A stretch of 64,000 nt of DNA from Pascua guehoae (Eukaryota > Basidiomycota > Tremellomycetes > Trichosporonales > Trichosporonaceae): contig BCJX01000009.1 in NCBI GenBank assembly GCA_001600415.1, positions 529,976 through 593,975 of the forward strand, read 5' to 3'. The notes below the pieces were generated by a model. It was not told where the DNA came from. It did not search any database and was given only the letters and a program-made list of their open reading frames with translations. Made by a program: the position numbers and the translations under genes. Shown here piece by piece: positions 10,707-22,614 of this stretch; position 1 is the stretch's first letter; the number at the start of each line of letters is the position of its first letter.

Positions 10707-10892
10707 TCTCACAATTTTTGCCCTCGAGATACACATGTTGGGTCTTGGGGCTGGTCTTGGTGCTTGCTTTCAGGACGGGATCCCACAAGGGACGACCCAG
10801 CACACACCGTGGTCACACTCGCCTCGGCCATCCAACCCAACGCCGAAGGGACCCCAGGCGGCGGCGGACAGCGGCGGCGCGCACTCGTCGTG

Positions 10893-10973
10893 GGGCGTGT
10901 AGCTCAGTTGGTAGAGCGCGTCATTAGCACCAACTAATTGACGAGGTCTTTGGTTCGATTCCTAACTCGTCCA
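10893..10973 (+). tRNA. tRNA-Ala(AGC), 8-nt intron
   Basis: Same cloverleaf as the copy 200 bp upstream, with intron CCAACTAA at 10930-10937 after A37. The acceptor 3' strand reads CTCGTCC rather than CCCGTCC, keeping G3:U70. T5 lies downstream at about 10983. Confidence 0.92.
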
Positions 10974-11070
10974 CTCCCACTCCTTTTTCCTCTCGTACAC
11001 GTCCTGCGCATATCCCGTCGTGGGGTATTACAGTTGGGGCAGGTTTGGAGGGTCGCGCGTGACGAGGGCA

Positions 11071-11170
11071 GGTGAGGAGGGCAGATCAGGGGGTTCCTGA
11101 TGGGGGCAGATCAGGGGGTTCCTGATGGGGGCAGGTGAAGAGGGCAGGTGAAGAGAGCAGGTGAGGGGGA
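11071..11170 (+). repeat. Minisatellite between tRNA genes
   Basis: Two 25-bp copies built on GGGCAGATCAGGGGGTTCCT (11079-11103 and 11104-11128) are flanked by GGGCAGGTGAAGAG-type shorter repeats. Confidence 0.85.
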
Positions 11171-11389
11171 GAGGCGAAGGGGGTCAGGAGGGTCCTGGTC
11201 ATAGCCGCGAGGCTGGCGGGTCACGAGCACGAACATGCTCCAACTGCAAAGACCGCGTCAACAAAGGGTACAGCGTCTGCGTCAACAAAGCAGACAGCCA
11301 TCCGCCTTGGTCCCCGGCCTGCTCAGAGCGGCGACGCGGGCGACGCGGGCGACACGGGCGACGGGCGACGCCGGGCGCCTGTCACCAGA

Positions 11390-11470
11390 GGGCGTGTAGC
11401 TCAGTTGGTAGAGCGCGTCATTAGCACCAACTAATTGACGAGGTCTTTGGTTCGATTCCTAACCCGTCCA
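11390..11470 (+). tRNA. tRNA-Ala(AGC), 8-nt intron
   Basis: Identical intron (CCAACTAA, 11427-11434) and anticodon arm to the copy at 10893. The acceptor end is CCCGTCCA. A T4 terminator follows. Confidence 0.92.
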
Positions 11471-13218
11471 ACCCAGCTTTTGCCCCACGATCCATTTGGG
11501 ACCCGTACGCAGGGATTTCAAGCAGCAACTCGCGCGTTTCTTTCACCTCTTTGCCAAGTCAGTCCCCAGTAGACCAGCCAGGTTGTCCTGCTCAGCCACA
11601 CTGATCCGAGGCCCCACTCACCGGCTCGAGACCTTGGCTACCCGTGCCCGTCCGTTGGCCACTCTGCCGTCGCGTCGTGACTCTGCGTCCCCATCGCACA
11701 AGTCCGGCGGTCCATGACGTGTCCGTTGTCGCCCTCGCCTTGTCTCTTCAGCGTCGTCTGTATCCCCCCATCGCAAGGACCATACAGCCCCGCCCGAGAG
11801 GCGTGTGCGGCGTCCGTGGCTGGGACACTGCGGGGCTGGGCGTGCGTTGGAGCCTCGGCTGGCTCTGCCCCGTGATGGTCGGCGAGAGTACGACGCGCGT
11901 TGTGGTGGGATGGTGGACCAGGGACACGGTCAGGTGGTCGTTGGTGTGCGCTCGCTTATCGAGCGGGGTGCGGGGGTGTGGTCGTGTGGCCGTGTGGTGC
12001 GGTGGTGCGGTGGTGGGGTGGTGGGGTGAGCAACAAGAAGGAAAATGGCATGGGTGGCGATATGGGCCACCAGAGACCTTGGGCGTGGACTTGTCAATGG
12101 CAAGGAGGCAAGGAGGGAATGAGATGAAGGAGGGGTGGAAGGAGGCAGGACAGGCACAACGCCGAGTTGGACGCCATACACGAGCAGTTGGACAGCAAGT
12201 ACAGTAGAGCAGTACCCCATTCCAACACCGTCCACGACCGCCGTCATGCGAGGCAGCTGCGAGGGTCAAACCCCGCTCAACCGTGGAGAAACGGCTAGAC
12301 TCAAGAGTCGAATCATCAGGCCAAGGGCCAAATCCACATGTCGAGATGTACCATGCTCCGACTACTCGCGTACGTGACGTGCCCTGTGTTTGAACGGACG
12401 CGTCTAGCACCGTGATGTGAGCCCGCGCGCGCTTAGCTGCGTGATGGCTCTAGTCGGCGTACTTGTCGGGGTGGTTCGAGTCGAGTGACGAGGTGGCATG
12501 TGCCGCACGAGGAGAATACGGCAAAGGACGGATCCGAGAGGTTCCTTGGAGGCTCTTCAGAGCGAGTGTAGAATCGCCTGGGTCGCGTCTGCTGGACTTG
12601 CCTTGGCGATCGCACGCGTTGTAGCGCACGTTGGGTTCCATGGTTAGTAGTGTGGATGTGTGGGTGTGAGACTTGTGCGTGCAGCAGATACGGCCACGGA
12701 ACCGGTGAGCCGGGTCAATGTCAGTAGAGAGGGAAGGGGTGGAATGCTGCGGGTCAGCGGTGAGTCCAGGTGCGGGTACGACGGGGCGGGGCGGCTGCTG
12801 GCTCCACGATGTGTGCTGTGCATGTAGCCAAGCTCAGAAGTGAGGGCGGAGCGTACTTGCGAGATGGCGACAGACGACGTTGTTTGCTGCGGCCTCGCTG
12901 GACAGGGCCACTTGTGAATCACTGGTGGCTGGGTGGCACAGACCCGTGTCGCCCATCGCGCACGCAATGCCGTGGGGAGAGCACAAGTCAGTGGCAAAAG
13001 GTCAGTGTTGCACACTCCACGCTCCGCTCCTGGCGCGCTGCACTCGCGCCGCTGCCAAAGTCCGCACCGAATGTAGTCATTGATAATCACAATATGAGTC
13101 TCGCGCTTACAAACCATACACACACCCGCGCGCGGGTTCACCGTGTCTCCCTCACTGCCACCAGAGCGATCGACGCGGGCGCGGACCAGCTGCGGGGCGG
13201 AAGCACGTGTGCCCACGC
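11471..13218. other. Intergenic, no gene recognised
   Basis: A GT-rich low-complexity stretch (about 11900-12030) produces several overlapping open frames on both strands without domains. Probably non-coding. Confidence 0.55.
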
Positions 13219-14151
13219 CTAAAACTCGGACACTTCGTACTTCTCCAGCTCGCCAAAGGTGTTCTCTGATGCGTACAAGATGTACAGGAAGCCTGGGGTT
13301 AGTTGAGTAGGTACTCGGGCGACAACTAACCGTCCTCATCCCTGTGTGGTCAGTACCAATCCCAGCTCAGCCTGCAAGTTCCGGCCCCAACTCACTTGTG
13401 CTCCTCGTAGATGGCGCTCATGAGCGCGGCAGTTGGTGGGAGAATGTCGTCGACAAAGATGAAGATGGCCTTCTCGGGCGACAGCTTGATCCGCTTCCTG
13501 TGATTGGCGTCAGTGGCTGCGGTCATCTTGTCGGCCCAACCACACGCACCTAATGACATAGACAAACTGTCCAACCGTCAGATCCTGTGTGGGTCAGCTT
13601 TTGAACTTTAGGATCATGAAAGCAGACCCACGGCTGGGACAAGGTACTTCTTCTTGTCAATGGTGGGAATGTCGCTCTTCTCGACCTTCTCGCAGATGAC
13701 CTGGATCGCGTCAGCAGGTGGCTCGTCGCGGCTGCGGGGCGGTGCCGGTACCAAACCCGCAACTCACGGGAATGCGGTCGGTGTACTTCTGACGGATACG
13801 CTCGGCCTCTGCCTTGCGCTTGTCTGTGTGCGGGACGCGCAAAGAGGCAAGGACGGGGGAAGGAAGGAAGGTTGAGATGGGGATTCAAGAATCGGGTGGC
13901 GGAGATGTCCGGATGTGATGAATCAAGTGGGGGTAGCGCGACGTCGTGATGCATGTCAACGAGACCATATGCACAGAGGAGAGTGTTAACGCGGACACGC
14001 GCAAGAGGAGGCAAAGGTCGTGCAAAGTGAAGGTTGTATCGGGACGAGGAAAGGTGGGAGGAAGCGCTCATGTCAGCGTCGGGAACGCACACGTCATGGC
14101 CCGTCGGCACGTACCAAAGGGGTGCTCATCCTTGAACTTGGAGCGGACCAT
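13219..14151 (-). CDS. ATG8: Autophagy ubiquitin-like protein Atg8
   Basis: Seven exons: 14151-14115, 13823-13768, 13700-13632, 13584-13550, 13497-13396, 13341-13331 and 13292-13219, giving 127 aa with consistent phases. The product opens [12 protein letters not shown], continues [19 protein letters not shown] and [20 protein letters not shown], and has the ubiquitin-like core [20 protein letters not shown]. It ends [15 protein letters not shown], so Gly116 of the FG site is followed by ten residues that the Atg4 protease must remove before lipidation to phosphatidylethanolamine on autophagosome membranes. Exon 6 is only 11 nt (codes DEDG with its neighbours). The first intron (291 bp) is the longest. 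The gene is divergent from the FAF1-like gene, 1.4 kb away. Confidence 0.97.
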
Positions 14152-15594
14152 TGTCGATGTAGGCGGTGGTGGCGATCCGAACTGTGGGTGGCGGCGGGAG
14201 TGGTGGTGGTGGTGGCGAGAACAGAGGTGACGAGGAAGGTGAGTGTGGGAGAGATGGTCGAGGGGAATTGACAATGGCAAGGCAGGACACGTCGGGCGGC
14301 ACGGCAAGGGTCGGCACGGCGGCGGTAGGGGGCAATGGATGCGACGGCAGGGACGGGGGCAGGGCGGTGCGTGTGATGCGGGGCGTCGGCGGTGGAGTGG
14401 AGGCAGGGGCGCGGCGGCGGTGAGCGAAGTGATAGGGACCAGGCGGTGTTTGTCGACTTACAAAGAGCTAGCGATGGGGGAGGGCGGGGGTATCGCGACG
14501 CGCTGTTGGGAGAAGGGTGAGTTTGAACGGTGGATGGATGTTGTAAGACGAGTGGATGAAGTGCAAAGAGGCACGAGCTCGCGTTGTTGCGAGGGGGTCG
14601 GTGCTTGTTATCGAATGACGATGGGCCAGGTGCAGGCAAGCCAACTGGCAACTGGGTGGCAACACAGACCCATGCCTAGGCTGGCCCCCCGTCACGCCAG
14701 TCTCACACACAGTAGTGGCGCAGTGCCCCCACTGCAGCACTGGCCGGCCTGGGCATGCTGGGCAGGGCGCCACGCCTGCGCCTGCGCCTGCGCCTACACC
14801 CGTGACGCACCCGGTGGGCCAGAATGGTCCCGTGAGTCGCGGCCTCAACCCACCGTAGCCGGCCGGCGTTACACGCCGTGTGGCGAATCAGCATATATCG
14901 CTACTATCTCTGCCATCCATAAGAGTATCAGTTAGTATCATCCATCTCAAGCACGCATGCCATGCAGACGAGAAACTGCATGGCTTGCGTTGCTTTTCAC
15001 CTTGCTGCCGACACGCTTCTCCCCAGACCACAAGAGTGATCCGTCGGAGGCGTAGGCACCCATTCGGGCACAGTGACAGGGTCATGAGCGCTACCGGCAC
15101 TGTCTGTCCAAGACTGTTGCAACGTCAGGTGCTTATCCGGGGGGACCAGAAGTACAGGGATTGGTGTTTGACTGACCACTCGCTGGATCGCTGGATTGTT
15201 GAATGCTTGCAAGTTGGCGAGTCGAGTCGCACAAAGGCCCACCTGGCGCGCTTTGGACCAGTGGGACTTGTTCTCGTCATCCATGCAGCCCTTCGTCTCT
15301 CTCCGCGGAGCCGCATGAACTCGGACGCATGGTGTACATGGACATGTGCGACGACTGCATCGCTCATGTTGTTCACAACTCTCATGACGCTAGTTGCTCT
15401 CACATGCGCACATGTGCCACCATGTCACCGTGCCACCTGTCGCCGCCATCACCCATGGCCGGCACTTCGGCATTTCGGCAATGTGGCGTCTTCAGCCTGT
15501 GGGCCCCCGCGCCAGATTTCGCTTTCGCTGCAGATTGCAAGAACCATTGTTATTGCCACTACTTTCTTCAGTTACCTCACCTACCGCGATAACG
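14152..15594. other. Divergent intergenic region ATG8 / FAF1-like
   Basis: No gene seen. It contains an Ala-coding-like (CTGCGC)n stretch near 14775-14800 and presumably both promoters. Long overlapping frames lack domains. Confidence 0.6.
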
Positions 15595-16947
15595 ATGTCA
15601 CCTCCAGCGAAGAAGGCAAAGAAGACCGCGGTGGCAAGGTGAATACCCTGGTTGAGCCCATGCGACATGGCCATACTAAACCATCCAGGCGAAATGGCGC
15701 GGCATCCACCTCGAAGCGTCCGCAGGCGGCTGCGAAGCCCAAAGCCGTCAAGGCCGTCACTAAGCCTACTCGTGCTCCGGCCCAGGCCGCGAGGAGGAGG
15801 ACCAACGACGCCAGCAATTCCAGCGACGGCGACGACAGCGGCAGCGAAAGTGAAGACGACGACCGCGCGGCGATGCTTGCAGCTCTCGAGGCCCACGGAC
15901 GCGCAATGTTCGGCCTCGGCATGCCCGCCGAGAGCAGTGCGCAGGCTGCGCGCCGGGCGGCGAGCGAGAGCGGGGAGGGGAGCAGCGACGAAGATGACGA
16001 GGACGGGGATGACGATGCAGAGGACGACGGGGACGAGTTTGATGACGGATGGGGCGCGGACGGCGCGTTTGTCACGGACAGCGAGGACGAGTTTACGCCT
16101 TGTGGGTAGCCCGAGACTGAAACGATGCTGACCCGCCAGCAACGAGTGCTGCGCCTGCGCCTGCGCGCGTCGTTCCCGAGGTGGTGTTTGCGCCGACTGG
16201 CATGTCGAGCACGCAGACGTACTCGAAGGCGGACAAGCGGGCGTTCCTGTCTGGCAACTCTGCCAAGATGATGGGGCTCAAGAAGGAGGACGTGGTGGGC
16301 GGGCGTAAACGCGCGCGTGCAGCGAGCGAAGATGCAGAGGAACAGTGAGTTTTAGCGAAAAGAATATTTTTGTGGGATGAGGGCTAAAACGCCCAAGATC
16401 AAACGACCGGCTGGACAAGACACTCCACTCGATGCTCCTGACGACGCTGCTGCCCACTGCTGCGTCGGACGCGGCGTCGCGCCCCGTGGACAAGCGGAAC
16501 GCGATCCAGGGCCGCCTGCGAGAACTGGCCTCGTACGCGCTGCCCGGCGAGGGCGTCGACGCGATCAAGGGCGCGACCATGTCCGCCCACCCGGCAAAAG
16601 TGCGCACTGGCCTGGTCCACGCGCAGCAGAAACGCGCCGAGCGTGCGCGCTCCGATGCCGAGCAGGCCGGGTCGTGGATCAAGGGCGTCGGCGGCCTCGG
16701 CGACCTGGGCAAGCGCGGCGCAGGCCGCAGGCCCAACGAGACGACACGCGAGGTGCGCACGTTTGGCGACACAAAGCGCAAAAAGGGCATGGACGGCAAG
16801 AGGAATGAGCGCGCAAAGGGTCTCCGCATGGGTGTGGGACGCTTTGAGAACGGAACACTCAAAATCAGCGAGGGCGAGATTGCGCGTGTCAACAATGCCG
16901 GCAAGGGCAGGAAGCCAAAGGGCAAGGGCAAGATGCGCGGGTGGTAG
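15595..16947 (+). CDS. FAF1/C1orf131-like rRNA-processing protein
   Basis: Four exons: 15595-15638, 15689-16101, 16140-16344 and 16398-16947, 403 aa with phases in register. The N-terminal half is Lys/Ala-rich then strongly acidic (SESEDDD, DEDDEDGDDD). The C-terminal half is basic: YSKADKRAFLSGNSAKMMGL, a helix-rich stretch, then TFGDTKRKKGMDGKRNERAK, LRMGVGRFENGTLKIS and a Gly/Lys tail ending GKGKMRGW. The G-x-x-F-x-x-G-x-L-x-I-S pattern after a basic helix is typical of yeast Faf1 and human C1orf131, small-subunit processome proteins. This assignment rests on pattern memory, not a search. The protein is probably nucleolar. The gene is convergent with the UPF0303 gene, only about 110 bp apart. 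Confidence 0.68.
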
Positions 16948-16954
16948 TGCATGT

Positions 16955-17050
16955 GACGCGGGATGCATGGATTCTAGCATGGACGGGACGCGGGATGCAT
17001 GGGTTCTAGCATGGACGGGGACGCGGGATGCATGGATTCTAGCATGGACG
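16955..17050 (+). repeat. Three-copy 32-33 bp minisatellite between two stop codons
   Basis: Three tandem copies built on GACGCGGGATGCATGG followed by TTCTAGCATGGACG. The array fills nearly all of the spacer between the stop of the FAF1-like gene (16945-16947) and that of the convergent UPF0303 gene (17057-17059), so both 3' UTRs must contain it. Confidence 0.9.
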
Positions 17051-17056
17051 TGGGGT

Positions 17057-18636
17057 CTACACAAGGAGGTGCTCGGCCTTGGCGAGGGCGTCGATCTGGC
17101 CGTTAGCAGAGAGTCCAGAGGAGTTGAGACTCTACTCACAATAAGCTGTTGGTGGAAGCGGCCGTGGCGCCGTGTCAGCACCTCTCAACTCATGTACCAG
17201 CGCACGCACCTGGTGGTCCTCGAGCTGCGGCAGACCCGACACGACAATCGCCGCGACGGGGCACACATCGTTGTTCTGTCGTCAGCACGCGGCAAGATAC
17301 CGCACGACATACGTGGAGCCAGACGGGGAAACCTGCGCGTCAGCACAAAGGACACGGCATATCTGCCGCCGAGTCCGCACTCACCGCCGCCATGGCACGC
17401 ATACTCGGGAAAGTGGAGCCCCTTGTCCTCGGGCGTCTTGCCCGTCGACGCGATTCTGGCCGTCAGCGTTCAGCATCGTGGCGGCGCGGCGCGGCGCGGT
17501 GCCCGCAGCCTGCGTCGCACACAATGGCTCAGCCTTGATGCAGCACACAGTACGCAGCACACAGCACGCAGCACGCAGCACACAGCGCAGCACACAGCAC
17601 GCAGGCCACCGCCCCCACTCCCAGCCTGCCAAGACGCAAACACTCACTCGCGCCCCTTGCGCAGCGACGAGACGCCAAAGCGGCGCACGACGTTCATCTT
17701 GGCCCGCGCCCATACCCTGTTGTTAGCTCTCACAGTTTTGGGACAGTCTCGGCCGAAAGGTCGCGGCTCAGTCGTGGCTTATCGCTTTGGTTCTGTGTCG
17801 AGGATCAAGGACGCTGGCTGTCATTCTGCCTCGCCAGCGGGCATGGTGGGTATGGTTGCCAGGTGTGCCCGGTGGTGCTGTCCCAGAGCCCATTGCCCCC
17901 CAACTGCAGCCCGGAGCGAAGCGCACAGGCAAGTCGGCGGGGCGCCGACGCAACGTTGTGCACAAGGAGCCGGTCGTCTTGCCAGACGGAACACTTGCAC
18001 ACCGGTGGGTGCAGCTGCCATATCCGTCTGTGCTAGCTGCTAACCCCACAGGCAAGAGAACTACCTGCCTCCTCTGTCCAAGCCACTGTCTCCGCTGTCT
18101 CCCGGTTTGCATGACTTGCAGACCTGCGCTGCCTGCCTCAACTGCACCACCTGCCTCTGCTACCACATACCACCGCCTCTGCACCCGCCCCACTACCTCC
18201 GACCCCCCAAAGCGCACTTGCCCATCCGGCGATAGATGCCGAACGATGCTCGCCCCCTGTCCCACTACCTCCAATAGACCCAAATCACCCTCCCTCATTC
18301 AGCGATGCCGAACTTGCTCGCCCTCTGCAACCCAACCCCCCTCCAGACCCACCAGTTATCAGGCCCAATCCGCGGCGCACACCCCACCGCAGCACTAAAC
18401 AGCGTGTGTCCCGTAAACGTCTCGATGAGAATGACGATCCCCACCTCGCGCGCCTTGTACCGCTCGAGGAACAGGCTGCGGATCGTGTTGCCCAGCGCCC
18501 ACGCCGACTCGTCTGAAAAGGAGCGGAACTGGGCGACCTGTTCCTGCTCGTCGCACAGCTCGAGAATGTCGGCCGCGTTGGACGCGTCGGTCGTGTAGGA
18601 TGTCACGGGGAGGATGGAGGAGAGGTCGTGCGGCAT
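17057..18636 (-). CDS. UPF0303 (HbpS-like/DUF336) protein, YBR137W-like
   Basis: Seven exons: 18636-18353, 17716-17648, 17455-17385, 17332-17313, 17275-17210, 17145-17140 and 17095-17057, 184 aa. Motifs follow UPF0303: FRSFSDESAWALG, VGIVILIETFTGHTLFSAAV, then DNWVWARAKMNVVRRFGVSS, a GLHFPEYACHGGGFPV core, and VAAIVVSGLPQLEDHQLIID. The fold is the PF03928 type found in haem-binding HbpS and yeast YBR137W, a soluble cytosolic protein; the activity of this family in fungi is not settled. Exon 6 is just 6 nt and supplies Leu-Ile, keeping the expected DHxLxxxAL pattern. Intron 1 (636 bp) and intron 2 (192 bp, repeat-filled) are unusually long. Confidence 0.88.
17539..17608 (+). repeat. CAGCACACAGCACG-type repeat in intron
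   Basis: A tandem mixture of CAGCACA and CAGCACG units, about 70 bp, inside intron 2 of the UPF0303 gene. Confidence 0.85.
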
Positions 18637-21600
18637 CGTGAGCGTTGGGTGTAGGTGTTAGGATTGTTGTGGTTTGGTTGGAATGGAAGTGGGCGGTTTG
18701 TTCTTCGTGTTGTGGCTATAGGCTAGATGGACCTCTGGAGGGGTTTTGCCTTTCTGCCGCGGGTATTGCCGCCGGAACCTTGCCGCTTGGCCCTGGGTCG
18801 TCTTGAACCTCGTCTTGCCGCTAGAGTTGGATGTTGGGAGGGACCTGCATGTCCTTTTGCTTGTGTTCACTCGTGTTCATTACCAGTTCATTGTCGCTAA
18901 ATGCATGCATGCTTGTCCTTAAGTCGGCGCTAGTCGGCAGCGCGCCGGCAGCTGGCAGACGACAGTTGCTTGAGACCACGAGTTCCAGGCTCATTGCATT
19001 ACCAGGTTCACCGCGTCCCAGGCGACATGACGTAGCCGGCATGCTCCAACCACCGACGTCGGTGTCGCCATCGCGCTTGGCGCGGGGTCGTCGAGTGACG
19101 AGAGCATGCCGAGGCACGCAGAGCCGACGGGGGTAGTAATGGTATGCAACACGGTGACGGTAGCCCAAGTCTGGCCTCTGCCAAGACCAGTGTTTTCACC
19201 GTGTGGCAGGTGGCAGCAGCCAAGGCGGCCAAGCATTGCTCGGCGACGACGGGCTGGAAGCTTGAGCATGTCACTGCCAAGCGGTCAGCGGCCCAGTCTT
19301 GGCTTGCCAGGCTTGTGAAACACGTAAACAACTGGACTTGTCCACTGGCCACTGTCTCATCTTTGCAGGCGCGCAGGCGAGGGCTGGGCACTGGTCACCA
19401 ACGTGTGCTCGCAATAACCTCCGACTCTTGAGTACTCTGGCGCTTGCACCGCAAGGCGGCGGTGGAATTGGCGTTTATCTGCGGATCCGCCATACACGAC
19501 TGTCCGTGCATGCCGCGCCCCCGACACGGCAGATCGCTGCCTCGGAGGATCGCTTGATCTCTCCGAGCCTGCGGCATGTCGGTGCGCTCGATGTGCACGC
19601 CCCAAAGGCAACCTCCGCCCGCCCCAATGTGTGCTAATTGCGCTCGCTCCCGGTCGCCAACCAGTTTGAGATCTTTTCGGAGCATTTTGCTCGGGCCGTC
19701 CCTGTGGCTCGAGGCATGCTAGTGTGTCGCGGACATGACGACGGCGACGATGAGCACCACTCGTGCTAGTGCCTGCGCCCGGCTCCGTCTCGGTTTCTGT
19801 TTCTGGGGCCATGTGACCGGGGAGACACGACGGCATAGGTACAGGGACCGCGGCATGCGGCCCGCGGCCCGTACTGCTGTCATGCTGCTGCTGCTGCTGA
19901 GCAGTCAGTGCAGCGAGTTGTTCTGTCTCGCCCTGCGCCACTTGACGACTTGACGGACCTTTGTGACGGAGGCTGCTTGTGTGTAACTGCGTCGACAGCA
20001 TTCATTACACGGTGGCACAGGCTGTGCCTTTGCTAGGAACATTACATTTGCCATGTCTAAACCAACCTACCATGTCATCTGTGGTATGCTGGCGGTCATG
20101 CTGTTGCACAACTGTGGTATTCCACTGCAGTCATGCAACGACCCGCTAATGAATGATTGGGAGAGCTTGGTTGCATGCCTGTGCCGTCACAGCTGGAGCT
20201 GTGATGTTTTCGTCAGAGACCCCGCCCCATGTCAAGGGGGTTTAGGCGAGTGCGCCGCTGACGCCTTGGGAAAGCAGCTGCCAGCTGCTGCCTGAACACC
20301 AACTCTAATCAATTCCACTTGAACTCTGGGCGTGCACGTTTACAACCTTGCGCTACTGTATCTACCTTCCGATGCCGGAGAATGCTAGTCTATTAACGAA
20401 TTTTCGTCGATGCATCCATGACGCATTAGCGTGGACCCCGGATTACGCGATTACGGCTTGCGTCGCCTTCTCTCCCACTGTTCTGCGTTCTGCGTACGAC
20501 AGTAGGAGCGGATTAGTTGCCAGACAAGGAAGGGAAGGAATTGTAAAGGAATACTATTCTGGGAAGGGGATACCCGTTATTCGTTCCGGTGCGGAGCGAG
20601 GTCGTCTGACTGCGGAGACAAAACTCCATCACCCTGGACATGGGGGCGAGGATGGCCGCAGCATGCGCAGCACGAGCCTTGCATGCCGGCACGTTTTGTT
20701 CTTGTTGTGTTGGTTGGGTGGGTGGGTGGACGGAGAGGCAGGCCAACTCGGGGCTAGCCGAGCAATCGTAATCCGTAATCACTTTTTTTGGTCTCATGGT
20801 TGGTTAATCCCTGCACTAGGGCCCTTGGTGATCCTTAGCCCCCCGAGCGCGGGGGTGCGGGGGGGAATTGGCATACTACTCTGGTTTCAAGCTCTGGTAT
20901 TCAATTCAGAGTCACACACACACACACATGCTGCCTTGGTGCAAAAAGTGACGTCGAGGTCACCCGCTTCAGCCGCTTCGATCATGGTCCCCAAACGGCC
21001 TACCAAGCGCTTGGGTTTGTTCGGCTAAAAACCCAAACCCACACACCAACGCCACCAGACGCACACCGTCCCCAGGATTAATGGCCTAATGGACCATCAG
21101 GCACGACCTCGTCGAGCTATGTGTTCCTGCTTCCGTGCCGTCCATGCCGTCGTCTCCCCCGGCTCCAGAACTGCCCCCCAGCTCCAGTGCCCATACTGCA
21201 CAGCTGTGCAGCATGTGCAGAGCTGGTGGTCCCTGTTTGGCCTTTTGCCTGCGGCCTGCGGCCTGCGGGCCATGGCCGCGTGACAACAGTTCGGTATGGG
21301 CATGACACCATGGCCGCCCAGGATAGACTTGTGCATGCGCAGCCAGTGGCGCAAAACGAGGCGTGAGGGGGGCCATAATGACCTACGCCACTTTGCATCC
21401 TTATCCGTGCGATTGGCTGTACCGCAACCGCAGCGTTCACATCACCGCCTTGGGTACCGGGGCACACTGGGGTGGTATTTCTCGACAATACTGTACATGT
21501 GCGACGTGGCCAAGCAATCATCCCAAAAAAACACACACTTACGACTGCCAAGCGCAACACTTGGGCACCATGTGACAAACAATGCTATTGTCGGGGACTC

Positions 21601-22579
21601 TTCTGATCCGTACGGTGAATGCTTGCTGTTGACAGTCTTAGCTTGAGACGAACAACCCCCTTGCAATGACCGTTGGATGTGTTGCTGCGGTTTTTTGGCT
21701 ACACCTGGACCCCCGCCGCCGAGAGCTTTGTGCACCATTGTGGACTGGATGGATGGATGGATGGTGGCATGGGAGCATGAGCCAGAGCCGCCTTGGCAGC
21801 AACAGCGAGCGTCATTTTTTTTTTTGACTCTGCGGCGCACAGTGACGTTTGCTGCCCCAATCGTGCCTCTTTTCCCTCTTTGGGCAGCCCAGGTCATGCC
21901 TCGATGGGCTCGTGTCGACCGTTTTGGATTCACCTAGACCCTGGATTCTACAACTAGTGTAACCGCCGAGACACGGCACAATATTATATATTTTTTTGGT
22001 CTCTGGGCTGATGCCGAGGGGGAAGGGGCAAGGGGAGCGAGGGGGCGAGGGTGGACGCCCAAGGGAACCCAAAGTTGCAGGCTTACTCCGGCGACCCCCT
22101 TTTGCACAACCCCGCGCACAAACCCAAGGCACCCACTCCAGCTTGTACTCTGCAAGTCTTTGAACCCATGTCGCAGCGTCGTCACTGCCCTTGTTGGCCC
22201 CTGTTAGCCTGCTAGCCCTGCTCGTGCGTCGTCTACGTGCACGCTACCCAACGCTACCCCCCAAGATTGCCCTTGGCTACTTCCTGACGCCCCTTTTTGC
22301 GCGCCCTCGCAGTCCATCCTCACTGCCGCTGCCGCTCCTCCTGGTGCTGGTCCTTGCCCGGTCCCCATCCTCGTCCATCCCAAACTACAGTACTCTTTGG
22401 TCAACTTGTTGGCTGGACAGTGGCCCGTGCAACAGATCTTCACTCGGTCATCATTGCGCCGCTCGCACGCTTTGTCGACACCACCACCTGCCAAGCTACG
22501 CCATCATCATCATCTCCCTGTCCACCACCATCAGTCCTTCCCTCCATTGTCCCTCAACTCTGGACTGGTTCCTCCTCCT

Positions 22580-22614
<35 letters not shown>

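Noticed and set aside
11644..12207. A 187-codon plus-strand frame in GT-rich DNA
   Set aside because: It is driven by a GTGGTGCGGTGG-type low-complexity stretch; no domain and no start context.
20348..21028. A 226-codon plus-strand frame in the gene-poor region
   Set aside because: No recognisable domain; composition shifts abruptly and it ends in simple repeats. Kept as non-coding.
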